Below, piece after piece: positions 10,472-19,256 of a stretch of 64,000 bases of DNA. A program made the translations under genes and the position numbers. The notes under the pieces were generated by a model. That model did not search any database. It saw nothing but the letters and a program-made list of their open reading frames with translations, and had not been told where the DNA came from. Source of the stretch: Siphonodentalium dalli (lineage: Eukaryota; Mollusca; Scaphopoda; Gadilida; Siphonodentaliidae); NCBI GenBank assembly GCA_032622095.1, contig CP136062.1, positions 160,824,875 through 160,888,874 on the forward strand, given 5' to 3'. Every line of letters begins with the position of its first letter. The stretch's first letter is position 1.

Positions 10472-10735
10472 TTAACCCTTTCATAATGGGAGCTGAGCTG
10501 GTGCAGCATTAAAAGATCCTGTGCCAGTGCATTCTATTATATATGCGAGTCTCCCATAGGGAGCCTCACATATATAAGAGAATTCACTGGCTTACAAGGT
10601 CAAGGTAAATATTATTAGGCCAATGCATTCTCTTATATATGTGAGGCTCCCTATGGGAGAATCGCATATATAATAAAATTCATTGGCACAGGGTATTCGC
10701 AAAATTTCAGGAAGCTCCAGTCATGGAAGGGTTAA
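10472..10735 (+). mobile_element. B-family TTAA MITE in 360-bp unit 3
   Basis: TTAA at 10472-10475 and 10732-10735; ends CCCTTTCATAATGGGAGC and GCTCCAGTCATGGAAGGG. Both internal hairpins are present (CTCTTATATATG-type arms around TCCCATAGGGAG and TCCCTATGGGAG). Neighbouring units 1 and 2 read CTTTAATAACCCACC and CCTTAATAACGGAC at the same place, so they preserve the empty site and confirm TTAA as the duplicated target. Confidence 0.88.
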
Positions 10736-11074
10736 CAACCCACTATTGTTACAGACTCCAAAATGCCAACAATACTCTCTGTCCACTGACCACTTTGATT
10801 TTATGTTTCACTGGTATCTCCAGGGATTCAGCTTTCATTGTGCTGAGATTTCTATAACCCCTTGAGATTTCCACGGATCTGATCCAATATGTCACAGTAT
10901 GAACCTCATTTGTGTCTGTGTAATACATCCACCATATCACTGTCCAGGATTCTACTGTGACAAAATCATCTAATTGGACGAACAGTCGGGACATTAAGAG
11001 CTGGAATATTGAGTTTTCTGACCATGTTTGATATATCTTTTCATGAATTGTAATTCTCACTGGGGACTATTTTC

Positions 11075-11679
11075 TTAACCCTTTTATGATGGGAGCCGTG
11101 TTGGTGCAGCATTAACCCTTTGGCAAGTAGAACGACATATATGTCGCCGTACATTTGCGAGTGGAACGACATATATGTCGTTTCAGGAAGTGTCATTTTA
11201 TGTAGACATAACTTTAATAAATCATCTGATTTATAAATGATTTGTATAGGAGTTATTTTGAATAATATAATATCCCAAATGTATAAGTGCAATCGATTAT
11301 GATGACACACGTTAACAGAAAATGCACATAAATTAAAACGAATTATTGGACCTTTTTGACCCGAACTTGTTAATAATTATTGCTCTGACGTTGACGTTAA
11401 ATTTACTCATGACGTCATGTATATGATGTTACAAATACTCTCCAAAGGGTTAAAGATCATGTGCCAGTGCATTCTCTTATATATACGAGTCTTTCATAGG
11501 GATCGAGCCTCGCATATGTAAGAGAATACACTGGCTTACAAGGTCAAGGTAAATATTGTTAGGCCAATGTATTCTCTTATATTTGAGAGGCTACCTATGG
11601 GAGAGTTGCATATATAAGAGAATGCATTGGCACAGGGTTTTCCCAAAATTAAAAAAAGCTCCAGTCATGGAAGGGTTAA
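11075..11679 (+). mobile_element. B-family MITE in 360-bp unit 4, itself interrupted
   Basis: TTAA at 11075-11078 and 11676-11679. It sits at the same position in its 360-bp unit as the copy at 10472, so either the unit was duplicated with the MITE inside or the site was hit twice; shared flanks favour duplication. The element is about 600 bp instead of 255 because a second TTAA element (11112-11453) landed in its GCAGCATTAAAGATC segment. Confidence 0.87.
11112..11453 (+). mobile_element. Nested piggyBac-like element with exact TTAA duplication
   Basis: The uninterrupted B sequence is GCAGCATTAAAGATC. Here it reads GCAGCA-TTAA, insert CCCTTTGGCAAGTAG to CTCCAAAGGG, then TTAA-AGATC. The insert proper is 334 bp (11116-11449). 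Its left end holds two copies of a unit of about 34 bp containing GAACGACATATATGTCG, the seed of the 35-bp array at 13514. The interior is AT-rich with no frame of interest. The terminal inverted repeat is short, CCCTTTGG. Confidence 0.88.
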
Positions 11680-11926
11680 ATAAATAACCCACTATTGTTA
11701 TACAATAGTACAACTCCCAAATGCCCACAAGGCTCTGTCCACTGACCACTTTGATTTATATTTCTCTGGTATCTCCTGGGATTCAGCTTTCATTGTGCTG
11801 AGATTTCTATAACCCCTTGAGATTTCCAGGGATCTAATCCATAGTATGAAACTCATTTCTGTCTGCCTATTGCATCTATCCTATCACAGTCCAGGAATCT
11901 ACTGCCACAAAATCATCTAATTGGAC

Positions 11927-12292
11927 CAAGTCTGCAAATAGTGTGTCTGTCATTTGCAGAATGAGGTCCCCAGAGGGTGAATTTAGTGACGCTATCCTGC
12001 ACATTGTATTGGGTCACCAAATTCACCCTATGGGAACCTCATTCTGCTTAGGCCTCAATTACTATGGGAGACATTCCCCAGTTGAAGTTGCTGATGTTCA
12101 CCAATTAGTCACCTCGATTATGCATTTTATCTTCTGCAAATTCGGGGATCTACAAACTTCCCAGAAGGTAAAAAGTAATTAAAGACAATGTTAATTTGCA
12201 ACTATAGATATTTACCAGAAGATGACGCCAAAAGCAGAATGAGGTCCATGCACAGAGGTGAATTTGGTGATGCTAGCCTATTTGCATGCTTG
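11927..12292 (+). mobile_element. D-family hAT-like element with 8-bp target duplication
   Basis: AATTGGAC occurs immediately left (11919-11926) and right (12293-12300). Ends CAAGTCTGCAAATAG and TATTTGCATGCTTG are inverted repeats. The 360-bp unit without insertion reads CTAATTGGATGAACAG, so the 8 bases were duplicated. Interior: GAATGAGGTCCCCAGAGGG, GTCACCAAATTCACC, GAGGTCCATGCACAGAGG. An 8-bp duplication is the hAT signature, although CAAG termini rather than CAGGG are unusual. Confidence 0.82.
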
Positions 12293-12424
12293 AATTGGAC
12301 AAACAGTTGAGGACATTAAGGTGTAACGTTGGCCCCCTTCATCCCTGACTCTGTGACCATCACTTGTCGACTGGTTATACCCACTAATTGCATGGTTAGA
12401 GTTGCTCAGACCAATTTTGATAGA

Positions 12425-12491
12425 ATCACTAAATTCACCCTCTGGGGACCTCATTCTACAAATGACAGGCATGATACTATTTGCAGCCTTG
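12425..12491 (+). mobile_element. D-family right-end fragment
   Basis: ATCACTAAATTCACCCTCTG, GACCTCATTCTACAAATGAC and CTATTTGCAGCCTTG match the right terminus of D. It is flanked by two copies of a segment containing CTTGTCGACTGGTT and GTTAGAGTTGCTC (about 12363-12421 and 12511-12569), so the local sequence was duplicated around it. Confidence 0.7.
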
Positions 12492-12908
12492 AGTCTGCTC
12501 GGTGACCATCCCTTGTCGACTGGTTGGTTACTCACTGATTAGTTAGAGTTGCTCGGACCACTTATGATATATGTTTCTATGATTTGTTATTCACATCGGC
12601 CGACTATTCCCATAATAACTGATTATTGTTCTACAGACTCCCAAATGCCAACAATATTATATAGTCAGTGACCAATACTCTGATATATATCTCCCGGGAG
12701 TCGGGCTTTCATTGTGCATGAGATTGTTATATCACCGTTAGAATACCGCCGATCTAATCCTATATGTCACAGCGTGAAAATCATTTGTGTCGTAAATACA
12801 ACTACCTACAAGGTCCAGAATTCTACCACAATGAAATCATCTAATTGGATGAACAGTCATGGCCTCTTCAAAATAACAAAAATGGCCTAACTTACGTAGA
12901 ATGGCCCA

Positions 12909-13177
12909 TTAAACATTTCATGACATGAGCCACGCTGGTGCAGCATTAAAGACCCTGTACCAGTGTATTCTCTTATATATGTGAGTCTCGCATTGGGAGC
13001 CTCTCATTTATATAAGAATATGAACTGGCTTGCAAAGTCAAGGTAAATATTGTTAGGCCAATGCATTCTCTTATATATGCGAGGCTCCCTATGGGAGACT
13101 CGCATATATAAGAGAATGCATTGGCACATGGTTTTTGCAAAAATTCTGGAAGCTGGAGCCAGTCGTGGAAAGGGTAA
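12909..13177 (+). mobile_element. B-family TTAA MITE, degenerate ends
   Basis: TTAA at 12909 followed by ACATTTCATGACATGAGCC. Both hairpins are present, the second perfect: GCATTCTCTTATATATGCGA, then CTCCCTATGGGAG, then the inverse. The right end GTCGTGGAAAGGGTAAC has lost TTAA. The 40 bases after it (TATAGTAATGCCATTT, AGTTGAATAGTTTTAGTAT) also follow the B copy at 14058, so the two B copies and flank may be a duplicated block. Confidence 0.8.
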
Positions 13178-13231
13178 CAGCGTTATAGTAATGCCATTTT
13201 TCAAGTTGAATAGTTTTAGTATTCAGATTTA

Positions 13232-13439
13232 CAGTAATGCCCTAATTAATTGACTCCATAACCACAGCAGAATTATGGGTAACTTTTCAGGATTTAGTCG
13301 GAAATATGGCTTGTTGCCATTCATCGGAAAGCGGGAGAGCTTTCCGATGAATGGCAACAAGCCATATTTCCGACTAAATCCTGAAAAGTTACCCATAATT
13401 ATGCTGTGGTTAAGGGGTCGATTAATTAGGGCATTACTG
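13232..13439. mobile_element. T-family palindromic MITE, near full length
   Basis: TA-CAGTAATGCCCTAATTAATT at the left and AATTAGGGCATTACTG-TA at the right. Arms are nearly perfect inverses around the loop at about 13328-13342 (CGGAAAGCGGGAGAGC). With 208 bases this is one of the cleanest copies. Transcribed, it would make a hairpin of about 100 bp. Confidence 0.88.
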
Positions 13440-13513
13440 TAGATCCTTATTGTCTGATTTATTTAAAAAAATTAAATTTCCTTTATGTCCATCTATCATC
13501 ACTCCATTAACTC

Positions 13514-14027
13514 TTTGGCGGGTAGAACGACATTTATGTCACTGTATGGTTGACAGGTAGAACGACATTTATGTCACTGTATGGTTGGCGGGTAGAACGA
13601 CATTTATGTCACTGTATGGTTGGTGGGTAGAACGACATTTATGTCACTGTATGGTTGACGGGTAGAACGACATTTATGTCACTGTATGGTTGGCGGGTAG
13701 AACGACATTTATGTCACTGTATGGTTGGTGGGTAGAACGACATTTATGTCACTGTATGGTTGGTGGGTAGAACGACATTTATGTCACTGTATGGTTGGCA
13801 GCCGGAACGACATTTATGTCACTGTATGGTTGGCAGGTAGAACAACATTTATGTCACTGTATGGTTGGCAGGTAGAACGACATTTATGTCACTGTATGGT
13901 TGGCAGGTAGAACAACATTTATGTCACTGTATGGTTGGCAGGTAGAACGACATTTATGTCACTGTATGGTTGGCAGGTAGAACAACATTTATGTCACTGT
14001 ATGTTTGGCGTGTGGAATGACATTTTA
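13514..14027 (+). repeat. 35-bp minisatellite, 14 units plus a diverged one
   Basis: GTAGAACGACATTTATGTC recurs at 13522, 13557 and every 35 bases to 13977; a fifteenth, GTGGAATGACATTTTAC, follows. Each unit carries the near-palindrome GACATTTATGTC. Variants differ in TTGGCGGG, TTGACAGG, TTGGTGGG and GAACAACATT. The array begins TTAACTCTTTGGCGGGTAGA, almost the terminus of the TTAA element at 11116, whose first 70 bases hold two such units. The 61-codon frame across it is a by-product. Confidence 0.93.
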
Positions 14028-14057
14028 CAGTGTACATATCTTAGAAATATCATCTCC

Positions 14058-14309
14058 TTAATCTTTTCATGACGGGAGCCGCGCTGGTGCAGCATTAAAG
14101 ATCCTGCACCAGAGCATTCTCTTATATATGCGAGACTCCCATAGGGAGCCTCACATATGTAAGAGAATGCACTGGCTCACATGGTAAAGTTAAATATTGT
14201 TAGGTTAATCCATTCTCTTATATATGCGAGGCTCCCTACATTTATAAGAGAATGCATTGGCACATGGTTTTCACAAAATTTCAGGAAGCTCCAGTCATGA
14301 AAGGGTTAA
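14058..14309 (+). mobile_element. B-family TTAA MITE downstream of the 35-bp array
   Basis: TTAA at 14058-14061 and 14306-14309; ends TCTTTTCATGACGGGAGC and GCTCCAGTCATGAAAGGG. The first hairpin is complete. The second lost part of its right arm (CTCCCTACATTTATAAGAG). Same right flank as the copy at 12909. Confidence 0.85.
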
Positions 14310-14410
14310 CATCATAGCATTATAGTAATGCCATTTGTCAAGTTGAATAGTTTTAGTATGAAAAAACACATTTAAATTAAGGAGACATGGCTATTGTTGT
14401 GGGGACAAAA

Positions 14411-14553
14411 TTGATATCTCCCTCAACATTGTGGGGTACATGGAGATTTAATCATTGGATGTCTCTTTTTGAACCCCTCGACTCAGCTCAGGGTTCAAAA
14501 TCGACATCCAGGTATTAAATCTCCATGTACCCCTGATGTTGCCGAAGATAACT
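14411..14553. mobile_element. Foldback (long hairpin) element
   Basis: Arms GGGGTACATGGAGATTTAAT and ATTAAATCTCCATGTACCCC face each other, followed inward by GGATGTC / GACATCC and TTTTGAACCC / GGGTTCAAAA around CTCGACTCAGCTCA. Outer, weaker complement continues through GATATCTCCC / AGATAACT. No second copy was noticed in the window, so mobility is inferred only from the shape. Confidence 0.65.
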
Positions 14554-15329
14554 AATAGTATTGTTGGCGTGTGGAACGACAATTTCTCAGTAGATTTAAT
14601 GTAATATTATTTTACGATGTACAGAACTTAGGAAAATCATCTCCTTGAAGGGGGTACACTAAACTTATTTTCATTACACCCTCCGGGTCTGTACTGTCTC
14701 GTTGTTCTGACAGGATGATAGGAGCTACTATAGTATTGGGATATCTTGCAGAACAACATATTTCGGGTTTCACACAATGTGAGTTATTTTAGAAAATTGT
14801 AGTAGACGAAGAGTAATGTCCTATTGACACAATATAACACAAAGGGTGACGTCCAATGTTTTCAGGGGATATTTTCCAAGATTACTAATATGACCAAGAC
14901 ATCAGGTATCATTTGCAGAAGCTGTTTTACGTCAAATATGAATACAAATCAAAGAAGCGGAATGACCGTAAACAGGTAGCGGAAACAACTTCGATAAGAA
15001 AGGATTAATCAACAATGCCTGACATCGCATATCTTATACTATATACATATTACTCCAATGCCTTCAATTTACTGAAGCTTATGCGGAGGTCCAGGTATAG
15101 CTACCACAGTCGAGTAACTTTCTAACACTGTGGTGACTCCAGTAGCGTTCTTTAATATGACGTGTGCGCGCACACACTGATCGAGGACTGTACACGGTAC
15201 AGCCATTAATGTCCGCGCCAGATCGGACAACCTGCGTACATTCATGAAACTACTATATTTATATTATATAATTATATGCCTACTAGTTGATGTGCCCGAC
15301 TTTGTCCGGGCTATTTAGGGATTTCTTTA
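14554..15329. other. Mostly unassigned stretch
   Basis: 14563-14650 (TTGGCGTGTGGAACGACA, then TACAGAACTTAGGAAAATCAT) resembles the segment after the 35-bp array (14008-14057), so it is a second trace of the same element interior. The remaining 650 bases have no repeat partner, hairpin or convincing frame that I can see. Confidence 0.35.
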
Positions 15330-15626
15330 CCAGAAACATGCCTATTTGAGCATATATGAGCGAAGTCAAGGCCAAGGACACAGTCACATGATGCCTATAT
15401 GAGCGTATATGAGTGAGGTCAAGGACACGGTCGCACGTGAAATTGGACCCGCCCATATTGTTCCCGGGATCAAAGTAGGCCTACATACCAAACTCGAGTC
15501 GGATCGGTTGAGGTCCAGAAACATGCCTATATGATCGTATATGAGCGAGGTCAAGGTCAAGTACACAGTCAGACGTGAAATTGGACCCACCCATGTTGTT
15601 CCCGGGATCAAATTAGGGCTACATAC
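15330..15626 (+). repeat. Dispersed repeat with internal duplication (left of the 2.2-kb element)
   Basis: CCAGAAACATGCCTAT occurs at 15330 and 15515, and GAAATTGGACCC with TTCCCGGGATCAAA twice (about 15471 and 15599). Both copies lead into GG(C/G)CTACATAC. The sequence continues after the 2.2-kb insertion at 17850 with AAAATTGAGTTGGATCGGTC and an ACAGACAGACAGA tail ending near 17955. That tail style resembles the 3-prime ends of invertebrate LINE or SINE repeats, but this is a weak assignment. Confidence 0.5.
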
Positions 15627-17849
15627 AAGCCTTAAAATAATTTGTATTTGACTGTCTGACATTTTGTCATGTACCAAATAGACATGGACTAGCTGACATT
15701 TCAAAATGAGGCCTGACATGTCTTTTTTATCACCCGTAATAATGCCAAGTGAAACTAATAATGATGTATTATCCCCCAATTATGTTCCTCTTCTCAATTG
15801 GAACTTTTTTACTATAAATAATGTGATTATGCAAATCTGCCCACCCTGGCAACAAAATCAAACATGCTTGCCAAATTCATGCTCATTTCTAAGTTTATAG
15901 GAAATACTCGTTCAATAACTTTTCCCAATTCCAATATTTTGTAGAAATCCATTAGTTCTAATAATCATATATCTGAAAAAGACAGATTTTGGCCAAAAAA
16001 ATAATTAATTAATGTATCAATGACACTGTAGCTCAACTTGTAAAGGGAATAATTTATTTCATGTGTTACAGTCAATGGAGTGATTAGGAATGTGGAAAGT
16101 TGAAAGGTCCAGTTGTGCAAAGGGTAAAATCCAAGATGGCCACTGGCAGCCATGTTTTTTTGTCGAATGAGCCCAAAATGACTCGTTCCCATTTACATGT
16201 CAATGCTAACATGCATGACAAATTTCATGATGATCCGACAAAAGATACGACCTGTAGCCTTTGTCAAAGGATTTAGTCATACAAAAAGTAAAATCCAAGA
16301 TGGCTACCGACGGCCATGTTTTATGGCCCCAAAATGAGTCATTCCCATCTACATATCAATATTAACTTCCACGACAAATTTCATGATGATCAGATGAACA
16401 CTCCCTGCCTGTAGTCAGTGCTAATGGATTGAATTTTGAAATTAAAGATGGCTGCTGACGGCCATGTTTTTTTGCTGAATGACCCAAAATGACTCGTTCC
16501 CATCTACATGTCAATGTCAACAGCCATGACAAATTTCATAACGATCTGACCAAAGGTACAACCTGTAGCCAATGCCAAAGGATTTAGTCATGCAAAGAGT
16601 AAAATCCAAGATGGCCACTGGCAGCCATGTTTTTTTGCCGAATGACCCCAAAATGACTCGTTCCCATTTACATGTCAATGTTAACATCCATGACATATTT
16701 CATGATGATCTGACAAAAGATACGACCTGTAGCCTTTGTCAAAGGATTTAGTCATACAAAAAGTAAAATCCAAGATGGCTACCGACGGCCATGTCTTTTG
16801 ACCGAATGACCCCAAAATGAATCGTTCCCATCTACATGTCATTGTCAACATCTGTGACAAATTTCGTGATGATCCGACTAAAGGTACGACCTCAAGCCCG
16901 TGCCAAAGGATTTAGTAATGCAAAGAGTAAAATCCAAGATGGCTTCTGGCGGCCATGTGTTTTGGCCGAATGAACCCAAAATGAACCGTTCCCATCTACA
17001 TGTCAATATTAACATCCATGACAAATTTCATGATGATCAGACAAATAGTAGGGCCTATAGCCCATGCTAATGGATTGAATTTTGAAATCCAAGATGGCTG
17101 CTGGTGGCCATGTTTTTTTGCCGAATGACCCCAAAATGACTCGTTCCCATCTACATGAGCATGCCAACAGCCGTGATGAATTTCATAATGATCCAACCAA
17201 AGGTAAAGGTTACGACCTGTAGCCCGTGCCAAAGGATTTAGTAATGCAAAGAGTAAAATCCAAGATGGCTGCTGGCGGCCATGTTTTTTGGCCGAACAAC
17301 ACCAAGATTACTCGTTCCCATCTACATGTCAATATTACATCCATGACAAATTTCATGATGATCAGACGAACAGCTAGTACGACCTGTAGCCCGTGCTAAT
17401 GGATTTAAATTTTGAAATCCAAGATGGCCGCTGTTTTTTTGCCGAATGACCCCAAAATAACTCATTCCCATCTACATGTCAATGTCAACAGCTATGACAA
17501 ATTTCATAATGATCCGACCTAAGGTACGACCTGTAGCCCGTGCTAAAGGAAATTGTTAACGAATCACACACGCACACACATACGGACAACGGCCAAGCCA
17601 TGGCAATAGCTCAAACAAAGTAAAGTTGAGCTAAAAACTACTCTCCAATAGAATAAATTTCAATTCCCAGCACAATATATCAATTTATTTTGCAAAATAT
17701 CACATTACCAGTGATATTTTCCTTAAAAATAAGTCAATATTTCAAACTGACATTATGTCAGACAGTTTTAAAGCAGAGCCTGACAACCTATACAAATTTT
17801 AATTTGGCATCTGACAATTGTCCGTGTCAGACCACTTATTTTTAGCCTT
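15627..17849. mobile_element. 2.2-kb element with 10-bp flanking direct repeat
   Basis: GGCTACATAC stands immediately before (15617-15626) and after (17850-17859). The ends AAGCCTTAAAATAA and TTATTTTTAGCCTT are inverted repeats, and looser similarity continues inward (CTGTCTGACATTTTGTCA against the complement of a TGACATTATGTCAGACAG stretch near 17750). The flanks join into one dispersed repeat. The interior is mainly the 165-bp array. A 9-10 bp duplication would fit a Mutator-like element, 8 bp a hAT or P-like one. No transposase is visible. Confidence 0.6.
16080..17560 (+). repeat. About 165-bp tandem array, nine units
   Basis: AAATCCAAGATGGC (or AAAGATGGC) recurs near 16128, 16289, 16444, 16602, 16767, 16931, 17085, 17254 and 17414. 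Each unit continues with GGCCATGTTTTTTTGCCGAA, CCCCAAAATGACTCG, CCCATCTACATGTCAATG, GACAAATTTCATGATGATC, CGACCTGTAGCC and AAAGGATTTAGT. Units are 80-90 percent alike by eye. The array is closed at 17560-17640 by ACACGCACACACATACGGAC and a hairpin TAGCTCA / TGAGCTA followed by AAAA, a terminus I associate with marine invertebrate repeats. Several short minus-strand frames come from it and are not genes. Confidence 0.9.
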
Positions 17850-17989
17850 GGCTACATACAAAATTGAGTTGGATCGGTCGAGCAGTTTTCGAGTCTGTAA
17901 GACATACCCACACAGACAGACAGAAGTTCCAAAATATATATTAGATATAATAAGATCTTGAGGGCCTTACTATTTCTGACTACGGTTTT

Positions 17990-18151
17990 CTTGTTATAAT
18001 TACCATGTTGTTTACATCATTCACAGAGAACATGGGTGTATTCTGCACTAATGCATGGCTCAAATTAATTCATTTGTTACGTATATTCTGTTGAGTATAA
18101 AACGAGATGGTCCCATAAATGGCCTGGTTTTAGTGTACAGTCGTCCTTTAA
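17990..18151 (+). mobile_element. Right half of a Kolobok-like TTAA foldback MITE
   Basis: TTGTTATAATTACCATGTTG to AGTGTACAGTCGTCCTTTAA matches the right arm of the complete element at 59120-59480, including CATTCACAGAGAACATGGGT and TTCTGTTGAGTATAAAACGA. The left arm is missing. The 66-codon frame here is the arm translated. Confidence 0.75.
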
Positions 18152-18454
18152 AAAGGATTATGGATATAATGTGGATGGATATTAGTTTTTATTCCACACC
18201 CATTGACGTGAGTCACATGTATTCAACGGAATCCCAGCCATTGAATACATATTAGTGTATACCTCTTGTGGAATACAAGCCGGAACTATTCTTGTTGACG
18301 TTGTCGCCAAGAAAGTTGACGTACATTACGTCGATCATCCGCTTCCAGTGATCCCCCCATAATTACTGGTTATTTGTCAGACTTAAATCACAAAAAGGTA
18401 GCTATAGTAACAATGAAGGTGACATTCATGGATTGAACTTATCTGACTGAACGG
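18152..18454. other. Short unassigned stretch
   Basis: A small inverted pair TATTCAACGG / CCATTGAATA lies near 18219-18248, and TTATTCCACACC / TGTGGAATAC pairs across it, so a small foldback may be present (about 18185-18275). Nothing else recognised. Confidence 0.35.
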
Positions 18455-18632
18455 TGTAGAATAAATACAGAACACAACTTGCATCATAATCTCGAATCTT
18501 TTATTGAACTCATTGCGGAAGGCGCAAAGTTATATTTCACTCGAGCTATGCTCTCGCGAAATATATCCTTGCGCCATCCGCAACTCAATAAAAGAGTCTT
18601 GATTAAGAGGCGCGTTGTGTTCTGTCTATATA
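18455..18632. mobile_element. Foldback MITE with CAGAACACAAC ends
   Basis: ATACAGAACACAAC and GTTGTGTTCTGT are inverted, followed inward by AATCTTTTATTGA / TCAATAAAAGA, ATTGCGGAAGGCGCAA / TTGCGCCATCCGCAA and TATATTTC / GAAATATA. The loop is ACTCGAGCTATGCTCTCGC. Some asymmetric bases (CATCATAATC, CTTGATTAAGAG) interrupt the arms. No duplicated target is clear. The 96-codon frame across it is not coding. Confidence 0.72.
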
Positions 18633-18947
18633 TAGGCGACTATTACAATATTACACAGTTTATTTGCAAAAATATATTCACCCATGGAACAGACGTCATT
18701 TATGATGTACTCACCCGCCAAAGGGTTAAGCTCATTTGTCCCAATGGACAATGGTTATTTGTTCAGTAGAATGGAACACTAAGCCTTATAACACTATTCA
18801 ATGGTCACAAATTTCCTTCCGATGTTGCGACCCCCAAGAGAGTAGACGAGCCATGTACAGACATTAATCTTAGTATAGTGCTAATTTAGAAGAATCGTCG
18901 CTGATTCCTGTTGCTAGACTTACTTAATTAATTTATTTCGACCAGAA

Positions 18948-19050
18948 TTAACCCTTCCATGACTGGAGTTACCTCCTTTATTAACCCTTCCATGACTGGA
19001 GTTACCTCCCTTATCCCTTATTAACCCTTCCATGAATGGAGACATTGGGG
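18948..19050 (+). repeat. Three tandem copies of the B-family terminus
   Basis: TTAACCCTTCCATGACTGGA begins at 18948 and 18981, and a variant CATGAATGGA at 19021; spacing is 33 and 40 bases. Each is the first about 20 bases of the B MITE followed by GTTACCTCC. No B interior or right end follows, so only the terminus has been multiplied. The stretch 18633-18947 before it holds nothing recognised. Confidence 0.8.
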
Positions 19051-19126
19051 GATGTCATTTTTTTTTTGATGAAAATGATAGAACTTTAATATAGAATACT
19101 TAATTGTCATTACACTACGTCATATA

Positions 19127-19256
19127 CAGTAATGCCCTAAATAATCGACTCGAGAGCTTTCCGATGAATGGCAACAAGCCATATTTCCGACTAAATCCTG
19201 AAAAGTTACCCATAATTCTGCTGTGGTTAAGGAGTCGATTAATTAGGGCATTACTG
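19127..19256. mobile_element. T-family MITE, left arm mostly deleted
   Basis: CAGTAATGCCCTAAATAATC is followed at once by CGAGAGCTTTCCGATGAATG, so the left arm is reduced to its tip while the right arm is intact to GGGCATTACTG. TA on both sides. Confidence 0.82.

Larger units (their letters stand above)
9470..12860 (+). repeat. About 360-bp tandem repeat, six diverged units with insertions
   Basis: The landmark GACCACTTTGATT (CCACTTTGATT in one unit) occurs near 9486, 9846, 10206, 10788 and 11742, with a degenerate unit near 12660. The first two intervals are 360 bp; later ones are longer because MITEs have inserted. Other shared blocks are GATTCAGCTTTCATTGTG, CAATATGTCACAGT, TACATCCACCATATCAC and AAATCATCTAATTGGA. 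Units differ by many substitutions, so the array is old. No coding potential is seen. Confidence 0.85.

Noticed and set aside
13514-14027. CRISPR-like repeat with palindromic core
   Set aside because: Direct 35-bp tandem units with no spacers; derived from a transposon end.
16080-17560. Coding repeats from frames such as 15965-16192 and 16996-17232
   Set aside because: Frames are interrupted in most of the nine 165-bp units.
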